64,000 nucleotides of DNA. Origin: Vicinamibacterales bacterium. Its GTDB lineage: Bacteria > Acidobacteriota > Vicinamibacteria > Vicinamibacterales > SCN-69-37. Below, one piece after another: positions 35,370 to 43,477 of the stretch. Positions within the stretch are counted from its first letter, which is position 1, and every line of letters starts with the position of its first letter. Location of the stretch: contig JAURFE010000001.1 of the NCBI GenBank assembly GCA_030827135.1, positions 276,569 through 340,568 on the forward strand, in the 5' to 3' direction. The notes below the pieces were generated by a model. It was given only the letters and a program-made list of their open reading frames with translations. It had not been told where the DNA came from and ran no database searches. Position numbers and translations under genes: made by a program.

Positions 35370-38300
35370 ATGACTCTCGGTCTCGGTCGTTCCCGTTCAG
35401 TGGTTGCCGGCGTGGCGCTGGCTCTGGTCTTTGCTGGTGTCTGGTCCTGGCCTGTGGCGGCAGGCCGCTCGGGTGACACGCAGGCGGCCACGGGCCTACC
35501 CCCGTACATGAATCTGTTCCAGTGGCGAAGCCTCGGCCCTGATCGTGGCGGGCGCTCGCTGGCCGTCTCCGGCGTGATTGGGCGGCCGGATGAGGCGTAT
35601 TTCGGCGCCGTCGGCGGCGGGCTCTGGAAGACCTTCGACCGTGGTGAGACCTGGGCTCCGATCACCGACGGTCAGATCGGCAGTGCGTCGGTCGGCGCGA
35701 TCGCCGTCTCCGAGACCAATCCCGACATCGTGTTCATCGGCATGGGCGAGACGTGCATCCGCGGGAACATCCAATCGGGTGACGGCGTGTACAAGTCCAC
35801 CGACGCCGGCAAGACCTGGACCCACATCGGTTTCAGGGACGCAAAGAACATCTCCAAGATCCGCATCCACCCGAAGAACCCGGACATCGTCTACGTGGCG
35901 GCGTTCGGGCATCACGCCGCGCCGAATGAGGAGCGCGGGGTGTTCAAGAGTACCGACGGCGGCCGCACCTGGCGCCGCACCCTCTTCCGCGATGCCAAGA
36001 CAGCGGCGATCGATCTGTCAATTGATCCCACCAACCCGGATGTCATCTACGCCGGGATGTGGGAGGCCTACCGGCTCGAGTATCAGATGTCGAGCGGCGG
36101 GCCCGGCAGCGGCCTGTTCAAGTCCACAGACGCCGGAGAGACCTGGACGGAGCTCACGCGTCGGCCCGGTCTGCCCTCCGGCATGATCGGTCGCGTCGGC
36201 GTCTCCGTGTCGCCCGCCAACTCCAACCGCGTGTACGCCATCATCGAAAACGACAACGGCGGGCTGTTCAGTTCGGACGATGCGGGCGCCACGTGGACGC
36301 TGGTCAACAGCGGCCGCAACATCCGTCAGCGCGCGTTCTACTACACACACGTGACGGCGGATCCGGTCGACGCCAACACCGTGTATGTGCTCAATGTCGG
36401 CACGTTCAAGTCGACCGATGGCGGCAGGACGCTCGCGAGCTTTACCGGCGGCGACTCGCATGATCTGTGGATCGACTCCAACGATCCGAAGCACATCGTC
36501 CACGCGAGCGACACCGGCGGTGCGGTGACCTACACCGGGGGCAACCCGTTCACCGCGCGCGATATCCCGACGCCGCAGTATTACCACGTGGTCACCACCA
36601 AACACGTGCCGTATCACGTCTGCGGGGCGCAGCAGGACGGCAACACGGTCTGCCTCGACAACGAAACGGCGGGTCGCGGTACCGGAGCGGGGGCGATGTA
36701 CAACCCCGGCGGCTTCGAGCCTGGCTACATCGCGCCGGACCCGAAGGACGTCGACGTGTTCTTTGCGGGCGCGGTCAACGGCGGCTGGCTCGAGTACACG
36801 AATCGGCGCACCGGCCAGTCGCGCGAAGTACATCCGTACCCGCGCATGTTCTCGGGCGAACCCTCGAGCGCGCTGGTCGAGCGCATCCAGTGGACGTTCC
36901 CGATCATCTTTTCGCCGGTCGACACGCGCGTGCTCTACACCGCGACGCAGCATGTGTGGCGGACCACGAACAACGGCCAGAGCTGGGATCGGATCAGCGG
37001 CGATCTGACGCGCCACGACCCCAAGACAATGGGTCACTCGGGCGGGCCGATCACCGGCGACATGAACGGCCCTGAGGTGTACGCGACGGTCTTTGCGCTG
37101 GCGCCCGGCAAAACGGACGCCAACGTCCTGTGGGCCGGGTCTGACGATGGACTCATCCATGTAACCCGCGACGGCGGCAAGACGTGGACGAACATCACGC
37201 CCCCCGACATGCCGGACTTCGGCCGCGTCAGCCTGATCGATGCCTCGTCGTTCGATGCCGCCACCGCGTATGTCGCCGTCAAGCGGCCGCTGCTCGACGA
37301 CTTCTCCCCGTACATCTTCCGGACGCACGACTTCGGGCGCACATGGACGAAGATCGTCAACGGCTTCGATGCCGATGAATACGTCCATGCCGTGCGCGAG
37401 GATCCCAAACGCCGGGGGCTGCTCTACGCCGGCACGCAGGAAAGCGTGCGCATCTCGTACGACGATGGCGCCACGTGGTTGCCGCTGTCGCTCAACCTGC
37501 CAAACACGCAGGTGTCGGATCTGATCGTGGAAGACCGCGACCTCGTGATCTCGACGCATGGCCGGGGCTTCTACGTCCTCGATGACATCGCGCCGATTCG
37601 GCAGTTTTCGCCTGCCGTGGCCGCGGCGACGCCGGCCTACCTGTTTGCGCCCGATACGGCCTATCGATCCACGACGGGTGCGAGCCTCCGGTACCTCGTG
37701 AACGGACCGGTGCAGAGCCTGACGATTGAGGTGCTCGACGCCACGGGCACGGTCGTGCAGACGTTTACCGGCGCTGCCGGTGGTCGCGGTGCGGCACCTG
37801 CGGCCGGACGCGCGGGCGGTGGACGCGGAGGGCGCGGGGGCGGCGGCACCACCGCCTCGATGGCAGAAGGCATGCAGACGGTGACGTGGAACCTGCGGTA
37901 CCCGCCGGCGACCAGTTTCCCCGGGATGATTCTCTGGGGCGGAAACGTGCAGGGACCGTTCGCGCCTCCCGGGACGTATCAGGTGCGCATGACCGTGAAC
38001 GGAGTCGCGCAGACACAGCCCGTCGAGGTGCGGAAACATCCGCTGCATACCGATGTGAGCAACGCGGACTTGCAGGAGCAGTTCGATCTGGTCATTCGCA
38101 TCCGTGACAAGACGAGCGAAGCCAATCAAGCGGTGATCGACATCCGGCGCATCAAGGCGGACGTGGCGGAACGGCTGTCGAAGTCTGCTGATGGCCGTCT
38201 CAAGGCGGCGGGCGACCGTCTGGTCGGCGCACTGAGTGAAGTCGAGGGCGAGATCTATCAGGTGAAGAACCAGAGCGGTCAGGACCCCCTGAACTTCCCC

Positions 38301-38510
38301 ATCAAGGTGAACAACCGGCTGGCGTCGCTGATGTCGATGATCAACAGCGGCGACGGCAAGCCCATCGGCAACGCGGAAGCCATTTTCACCGCGTTGTCCG
38401 GTGAGCTCAAGCTGTTGACCGACAACCTCGATCGCATCCTGGCCAGGGAACTCGCCGGCTTCAACACCGAAGCCGCCAGGCTCAAGCTGGACGCGGTCCG
38501 GGGGCGCTAG
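35370..38510 (+). CDS. Exported BNR/sortilin-type propeller protein, longest copy
   Basis: This 1046-residue protein starts at ATG 35370 with GGAGG upstream and has a signal peptide (SVVAGVALALVFAGVWS). Its two propeller halves contain many Asp-box repeats: KTFDRGETW, KSTDAGKTW, KSTDGGRTW, KSTDAGETW, RTTNNGQSW and VTRDGGKTW. A Gly/Arg-rich stretch (GGGRGGRGGGG) precedes a beta-sandwich segment and a helical C-terminus (about 890-1046) that the paralogue at 1511 lacks. No active site can be assigned; sortilin-like ligand binding or glycan processing are both possible. It is a paralogue of 1511 and 45736. Confidence 0.87.
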   Translation: MTLGLGRSRSVVAGVALALVFAGVWSWPVAAGRSGDTQAATGLPPYMNLFQWRSLGPDRGGRSLAVSGVIGRPDEAYFGAVGGGLWKTFDRGETWAPITDGQIGSASVGAIAVSETNPDIVFIGMGETCIRGNIQSGDGVYKSTDAGKTWTHIGFRDAKNISKIRIHPKNPDIVYVAAFGHHAAPNEERGVFKSTDGGRTWRRTLFRDAKTAAIDLSIDPTNPDVIYAGMWEAYRLEYQMSSGGPGSGLFKSTDAGETWTELTRRPGLPSGMIGRVGVSVSPANSNRVYAIIENDNGGLFSSDDAGATWTLVNSGRNIRQRAFYYTHVTADPVDANTVYVLNVGTFKSTDGGRTLASFTGGDSHDLWIDSNDPKHIVHASDTGGAVTYTGGNPFTARDIPTPQYYHVVTTKHVPYHVCGAQQDGNTVCLDNETAGRGTGAGAMYNPGGFEPGYIAPDPKDVDVFFAGAVNGGWLEYTNRRTGQSREVHPYPRMFSGEPSSALVERIQWTFPIIFSPVDTRVLYTATQHVWRTTNNGQSWDRISGDLTRHDPKTMGHSGGPITGDMNGPEVYATVFALAPGKTDANVLWAGSDDGLIHVTRDGGKTWTNITPPDMPDFGRVSLIDASSFDAATAYVAVKRPLLDDFSPYIFRTHDFGRTWTKIVNGFDADEYVHAVREDPKRRGLLYAGTQESVRISYDDGATWLPLSLNLPNTQVSDLIVEDRDLVISTHGRGFYVLDDIAPIRQFSPAVAAATPAYLFAPDTAYRSTTGASLRYLVNGPVQSLTIEVLDATGTVVQTFTGAAGGRGAAPAAGRAGGGRGGRGGGGTTASMAEGMQTVTWNLRYPPATSFPGMILWGGNVQGPFAPPGTYQVRMTVNGVAQTQPVEVRKHPLHTDVSNADLQEQFDLVIRIRDKTSEANQAVIDIRRIKADVAERLSKSADGRLKAAGDRLVGALSEVEGEIYQVKNQSGQDPLNFPIKVNNRLASLMSMINSGDGKPIGNAEAIFTALSGELKLLTDNLDRILARELAGFNTEAARLKLDAVRGR

Positions 38511-38520
38511 CCGGCGTCGG

Positions 38521-39891
38521 TTACAGTGGCGCAAACCCCGCCGTGAAGTGGCGCAACGCGGCGGGGGCTGTGACGATGCGGTAACCGCGAAGGGTGTCGC
38601 AGCGGGCGGCGACGGCGGCGACGACTTCACCGACGTAGTCGATGTGTGACTGCGTATAGACGCGGCGCGGAATGGCGAGCCGCACAAGATCCATCGCGCC
38701 CGGGTGTTCGGTGCCGTCCGGATGCAGGCCGAACATCACGGTCCCGATTTCCACGCCGCGTACGCCGCCTTCGAGGTACAGCGCGTTCACCAGCGCGATG
38801 CCCGGATACTCGAGCGGCGGAATCTGGGGCAGCATCGCGCGCGCGTCGATGTAGATCGCATGGCCGCCGGGCGGCTGGATGATCGGCACGCCGGCCGCGA
38901 CCAGACGATCGCCCAGGTAGGCCGTGGACCGGATGCGATAGTGCAGGTACGACTCCTCGGTCACTTCCTCAAGGCCACGCGCGACCGCTTCGAGGTCATA
39001 CCCGGCCAGGCCACCGTAGGTGGGAAACCCTTCTGTCAGAATCAACGCGTTCCGGCAGGCGTCGGCCCACTCCGGATTGTTCATCGCGAGAAAACCGCCG
39101 ATGTTGGCCAGGCCGTCCTTCTTTGCCGACATCGTGCACCCGTCGGCCAGCGAAAACATCTCCTGCGCGATTTCCTTCGGCGTGCGGTCTGCCTGTCCTG
39201 CTTCGCGTGTCTTGATGAACCACGCGTTTTCGGCAAAGCGGCACGCATCGAGAAACAACGGCTTCCTGTAGCGATCACACAGCGCCCGCACACCGCGCAG
39301 ATTCTCGAGCGACACCGGTTGCCCGCCGCCCGAGTTGTTCGTCACGGTGACCATCACGAGCGGCACGTGGGCACCGCGCGTGGCCAGCACCTGTTCGAGA
39401 GCCGCAAGATCCACATTCCCCTTGAACGGATGAAGCGTCGCCGGCTGTCGGCCTTCAGCGATCACCAGGTCAAGCGCCTCGGCGCCTTCGACTTCGATAT
39501 TCGCGCGCGTCGTGTCGAAGTGGCTGTTGTTGGGGATCACGTCGCCGGCGTGCAGAATGGCGTGAAACAGAATGCGCTCCGCGGCGCGCCCCTGATGCGT
39601 CGGAATGATGTGTGCAAACCCCGTGAGGTCGGCCACCACGTCCCTGAACCGGTAGAAGGACCGGCTGCCCGCGTACGACTCATCCCCCTGGATCATCGCA
39701 GCCCACTGCGACGAGGACATCGCGCCGGTGCCGGAGTCGGTCAACAAATCGATCAGCACATCGTCTGCGTGCAGCTGGAAGACGTTGAAGCCGGCCTCGG
39801 CCAGCCGGGCCTTCCGTTCGTCGCGCGTGGTGAACTTCAGGGCTTCAACGGACTTGATGCGGAAGGGTTCGATCGTGGTGCGGAAGGGCAC
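38521..39891 (-). CDS. tnaA: Tryptophanase
   Basis: This PLP enzyme probably cleaves L-tryptophan to indole, pyruvate and ammonia. The 456-residue protein has the PLP-lysine motif MSAKKDGLANIGGF (Lys258) and PNNSHFDTTRANIE. Tryptophanase and tyrosine phenol-lyase look alike, but two positions separate them. The phenol-lyase MERG arginine is Ile382 here (VEIG), and its C-terminal RFFTA phenylalanine is His448 (RHFTA), both as in tryptophanase. The start is GTG 39891. No tnaB permease or leader peptide is next to it. The 10-base gap to the BNR gene means the two transcripts converge closely. Confidence 0.9.
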   Translation of the reverse strand: MPFRTTIEPFRIKSVEALKFTTRDERKARLAEAGFNVFQLHADDVLIDLLTDSGTGAMSSSQWAAMIQGDESYAGSRSFYRFRDVVADLTGFAHIIPTHQGRAAERILFHAILHAGDVIPNNSHFDTTRANIEVEGAEALDLVIAEGRQPATLHPFKGNVDLAALEQVLATRGAHVPLVMVTVTNNSGGGQPVSLENLRGVRALCDRYRKPLFLDACRFAENAWFIKTREAGQADRTPKEIAQEMFSLADGCTMSAKKDGLANIGGFLAMNNPEWADACRNALILTEGFPTYGGLAGYDLEAVARGLEEVTEESYLHYRIRSTAYLGDRLVAAGVPIIQPPGGHAIYIDARAMLPQIPPLEYPGIALVNALYLEGGVRGVEIGTVMFGLHPDGTEHPGAMDLVRLAIPRRVYTQSHIDYVGEVVAAVAARCDTLRGYRIVTAPAALRHFTAGFAPL

Positions 39892-39985
39892 GGTCCCTAT
39901 TGTACGCCTGCAGGTCTATACTCACCCCAGTGGAGGCCCGCACCACCGCGACCCACGAATGGCGTGATGGACGGGGTGGTTTCCG

Positions 39986-40399
39986 ATGACCCGATGGCTT
40001 CTGATCGCCCATGCGGCGGCCACGCTTTACATGACGGGCCTTATCTGGTTCGTGCAGATCGTGCACTACCCGCTGTTTGCCCGCGTCGGCCAGCCCGGAT
40101 TCGCTGAGTACGAACGCGAGCACGTGCGACGAACCGGGTGGGTCGTCGCCGGTCCGATGCTGGTCGAGCTGGCGTGCGCTGCGGCGATCGTGTGGGTGGT
40201 CGGAGGCCCGCTCGCCTGGACCGGCCTGATCCTGGCCGGCCTCATCTGGACGAGTACGTGGCTCTGGCAGGTGCCGGCGCATCGCCGGCTCGAAGCGGGA
40301 TTTGATGCAGCCGTGCACGCACGGTTGACGCGCACGAACTGGGTGCGGACGGCGGCGTGGACGGCCCGGAGCGTCATTGCGCTCGCGCTGATCGCCTGA
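39986..40399 (+). CDS. Four-helix membrane protein, function unknown
   Basis: This 137-residue protein has about four hydrophobic segments (near 5-25, 50-70, 75-95 and 120-137). The first helix ends in FVQIVHYPLFARVG and the third in WQVPAHRRLEAGFD, then RTNWVRTAAWTARS. The conserved-looking histidines and QVP motif recall small DUF1772-like membrane proteins, but I cannot confirm that. It stands alone, divergent from tnaA by 94 bases, and converges with the hydrolase gene 10 bases away. Confidence 0.65.
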   Translation: MTRWLLIAHAAATLYMTGLIWFVQIVHYPLFARVGQPGFAEYEREHVRRTGWVVAGPMLVELACAAAIVWVVGGPLAWTGLILAGLIWTSTWLWQVPAHRRLEAGFDAAVHARLTRTNWVRTAAWTARSVIALALIA

Positions 40400-40409
40400 C
40401 CTGACCGGC

Positions 40410-42500
40410 TTACCGCACCGGCGCCGCCAGGAAGGCCGGATCGGTCGGTGTGGAGAGCCCGACGTGCTCAAGCACAATCGTGCCGGCCTCGGTCCGATCG
40501 AAGACAAGACGGATGGCGGCGATTTGGCGCGGATCAAACGTGGATGAGGTGCGCGCGAAGTCCTCCACCGGCATCACAAACGTCTGCGGTATGAGTTCGT
40601 AAATGGCGCTGAACCGCTGGGTGTCCCGACCGGCGCGCCGATAAATTCTCGAATCGAGCGGCCGACGCGCGATACCAAACCGGCTCAGCGGAAGACGGGC
40701 GACATGCCCGGCCGTGTCCACCAACTCGACCGTCAGGTCGATCGGCGTCTGGTCCGGTTCCTCCCTGGGGCGTTTCGGCTCCTTCGGTTTCGGCGGCGTC
40801 TTCACAGCCGGCTTCTTTGGCTCGGGCTTTTTCGTTTCGTCCTCGACCTTGTCATCCTTCGCGTTCGGATCCTTCGGCCGCGCCCTCGGACCGGGCTTGG
40901 TATTGGTCGCCGCCAGCGAGAGATACACCGCACTGCGATCGCTGACACCCCAGGTGCTTCGCACACTGTCGGGCACCGACACCGAGAAGGACGCCGGTGG
41001 CGCAGGTTCCCCTTTGGCCTCGGTCCACGTCACCGGCGTCTTGGTCCTGCGCGATTCGGCCACCGCACGGATGTTGGCGAGGACGGCGGCGTCCTTCGTC
41101 TTTTCGTCTGCAGGGAAACGATTGTGCCACCCCAGCGTGACGGCATTGTGATTCTGGTTGTCGCCGCCGCGCCCGCGAAACGGCAGCGCCTCTTCCTTCC
41201 ACGCCGACAGATGTTCGCCGGTCAGGACCACCCCTGGAACGGAACCGGTCGTCAGGTCCACATCCCGATCGAACGAGGCCAGGGATTTGAAGCCGTTCTC
41301 CTGGAACTTCGTCGTGTAGAGCGTTTTTGGCAGCCAGGCGCCGACGGTGCGATGGTCGCGGAACATCGGCACGTACTCGCGCTTCTGGTGCAGCGTGGCC
41401 TCGAGGAAGCCCGAGATGAACACCTTCCCCATCTGCCGCTGCGCCTCGCCATCAATGAGCGTCCGCAGATCGAGGGAGCGTCCGCTGCGTGGTCCGTTGT
41501 CCTTGTTCTGCCACACGGTGTTCCATTGCCCATGGTTCGCTCGGTACATGAACACCATCGACTTGAACCAGGGCTGGCCGTCGGTGAACTGCAGGCGCTC
41601 GTATTGCCGCGCGCCGACCGCGGTGGACACGTCCCCATCGTGGGACCCGTGAATGATGAGGTAGTTCACGTTCTCGAGCGGCGTGAACACACTGGACGGT
41701 TTGTACTGCCCGTCCACCGGCGCAATGGCCACGACGGCCCTGATGCCGAAGTTGAAGGCAAACTCCTGCTTGAAGTCGTCCGGGTAGTACTTGAGGCGAT
41801 TAAACGCCGCGGCTGTCGCCGCCGCTTCCCCGCCCCGCGAGTGCCCCATCAGCGCGATGTTGGACATGTCCACACGACCGAAGAACGGACCGTCGGCAGT
41901 CGCGTTGAAGGTCTTCCACGTCTCGAGATGTTTGAGCAACAGCCACGCGCGGCCGTCGTTCTCGGCACTCAGTCCATTGATGAAATTTTCGTCCACCGAC
42001 ACCGTGATGATGCCGCGCGAGGCCAGCAGGTCTCCGAGGTACTCATAGCCAGGATCCGAGAACTCCCGATAGTTGTGATTGCCGTGGACAATCAGCGCGA
42101 GCGGAAACGGGCCTGGCCCCTCGGGATACCAGACGCGGCCGTTGAGCGGCGCCTTCTTCAAATCAAAGCCCCAGAAGTCCTTGCGTTGTTTGACGGCATC
42201 GCCGGTGATGCTGACAAACGGTGACACGTCGACGGTCTTCGTCGTGATCGTGACGCCGGTCCGGAATTCGACCCGCTGTTTGTCGGTGCCCGAGCCGTAG
42301 AACAACGTTTTGACCGTGTGGGGGCCGCGCTCGGCCGGATTCGGTGCGGTGATCGTCTGCCTCGACAGCACCTCGGCCGAGTCATCCTTCATGAACTTGA
42401 GGGCCTGGGAACACCCGGAAGCGGCGACGCCGGCGGCCAACACCACGACCGCAAGCGCGTACCCGCCGTGGCGCGCGGCACGAAGAGGGATCATCGCCAT
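40410..42500 (-). CDS. Lipoprotein alpha/beta-hydrolase
   Basis: The 696-residue protein has a lipoprotein signal ending ASGC (Cys near 30), so it is membrane-anchored. An alpha/beta-hydrolase domain (about 110-370) includes ALIVHGNHNY, nucleophile Ser in MGHSRGGEAA, and a likely acid in IIHGSHDGDV. Next come a beta-rich segment, a Lys/Pro/Glu-rich linker (about 565-610) and a C-terminal beta-sandwich-like domain. It probably hydrolyses a lipid or ester. ATG 42500 is used; ATG 42494 would give an ATGA overlap with the barrel gene upstream. The two genes are clearly coupled. Confidence 0.82.
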   Translation of the reverse strand: MAMIPLRAARHGGYALAVVVLAAGVAASGCSQALKFMKDDSAEVLSRQTITAPNPAERGPHTVKTLFYGSGTDKQRVEFRTGVTITTKTVDVSPFVSITGDAVKQRKDFWGFDLKKAPLNGRVWYPEGPGPFPLALIVHGNHNYREFSDPGYEYLGDLLASRGIITVSVDENFINGLSAENDGRAWLLLKHLETWKTFNATADGPFFGRVDMSNIALMGHSRGGEAAATAAAFNRLKYYPDDFKQEFAFNFGIRAVVAIAPVDGQYKPSSVFTPLENVNYLIIHGSHDGDVSTAVGARQYERLQFTDGQPWFKSMVFMYRANHGQWNTVWQNKDNGPRSGRSLDLRTLIDGEAQRQMGKVFISGFLEATLHQKREYVPMFRDHRTVGAWLPKTLYTTKFQENGFKSLASFDRDVDLTTGSVPGVVLTGEHLSAWKEEALPFRGRGGDNQNHNAVTLGWHNRFPADEKTKDAAVLANIRAVAESRRTKTPVTWTEAKGEPAPPASFSVSVPDSVRSTWGVSDRSAVYLSLAATNTKPGPRARPKDPNAKDDKVEDETKKPEPKKPAVKTPPKPKEPKRPREEPDQTPIDLTVELVDTAGHVARLPLSRFGIARRPLDSRIYRRAGRDTQRFSAIYELIPQTFVMPVEDFARTSSTFDPRQIAAIRLVFDRTEAGTIVLEHVGLSTPTDPAFLAAPVR

Positions 42501-43441
42501 CGCAGGGTCACTCCACTGGCGGATCGGCCGCCATCAAACAGTCGCAGCGCATATTCCACCGTCAATCGATCCGCGGTCAGCGCCGCTCCCAGGGCAACCG
42601 GCTTTTCAGCGTGTGTCTCAGGCCGTCTGACACCTGCGCGCAGGGTCACCGTGTAGCCTTCAATCCAGCTGTAGCCGGCCTCGATGCCGGCCGCCGGTGC
42701 CATCCAGTCCCTGCGCGCGGTGACCTGCGTAAACACCGCAAGGTCCAGCGGCCCGGCCACCTTCGTGGTGGACCACCCGAGGGCGACTTGCCTGGGCACA
42801 CGCAGCAGCACCCCCGCATCGCGTGAGTCTCGCCCGAGGTTCTGGAAGGCAATGGCCGCAGCGCCTCCAAACAGATTGCGCGCGACGCCGACATCGGCGA
42901 GCAGGAGGTGCTGATTGACACGGACCGGGAGCAGCACGGCGGGCGCGGTCGAGGCCATGTCGGACACGTACTTCACAGCGGCCCCCACGCGGAATTTCTT
43001 GAAGACCATCGCCGCGCCGGCAGTGAGCAAGGCGCTCGTCCCACTGCGTGAGCCTGACGCCAGGGTCACGTCAGGCGAAAAGGGATACCGGGCGGCGTCC
43101 GCGTTGACACCGACCATCTGGGCACCCCATCCCAGCGTTAACGACCACTTGCCGGCTGCATAAATCGACCCGGCCGACAGCATCGTGGAGGCCGGGCCGA
43201 GCCGGGCCACCGACAGGTCAATCGTCGACCGCGTGCCGATGATCTGCGCCGGGTTGTGAAAGATCACATCCAGATCACGACCGGCGACCCAGGCATTGCC
43301 CAGTGCCGCCGTGCGCGCACTGGTCGGAATGTGCAGCACCAGCGGCCCGGTCGGCGGCGCCTGCGCAAATGCCGGCGACGTCGTCAGCGGCCACCAGCCG
43401 ATCGCGGCGAACAGAACGAGGGCAACACGTAAACCACGCAT
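42491..43441 (-). CDS. Outer-membrane beta-barrel protein (PorV/UPF0164-like)
   Basis: This 316-residue protein has a signal peptide (MRGLRVALVLFAAIGWWPLT, cleavage after AFAQ). It is followed by alternating amphipathic strands ending in an outer-membrane-type C-terminus (VEYALRLFDGGRSASGVTLRWR). The N-terminal mature part (SARTAALGNAWVAGRDLDVIFHNPAQI) is the typical PorV/PorQ/UPF0164 opening. It is coupled to the lipoprotein hydrolase gene by overlap, suggesting a shared outer-membrane role. The substrate is unknown. Confidence 0.78.
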   Translation of the reverse strand: MRGLRVALVLFAAIGWWPLTTSPAFAQAPPTGPLVLHIPTSARTAALGNAWVAGRDLDVIFHNPAQIIGTRSTIDLSVARLGPASTMLSAGSIYAAGKWSLTLGWGAQMVGVNADAARYPFSPDVTLASGSRSGTSALLTAGAAMVFKKFRVGAAVKYVSDMASTAPAVLLPVRVNQHLLLADVGVARNLFGGAAAIAFQNLGRDSRDAGVLLRVPRQVALGWSTTKVAGPLDLAVFTQVTARRDWMAPAAGIEAGYSWIEGYTVTLRAGVRRPETHAEKPVALGAALTADRLTVEYALRLFDGGRSASGVTLRWR

Positions 43442-43477
43442 GACGCCGGAGTCTATCGCGACTTGCGTGTCCGGACG

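Noticed and set aside
36018-38687. 889-codon open frame antisense to the longest BNR gene
   Set aside because: The sense strand has a signal peptide and regular Asp-box repeats; the antisense product is arginine-rich and featureless.
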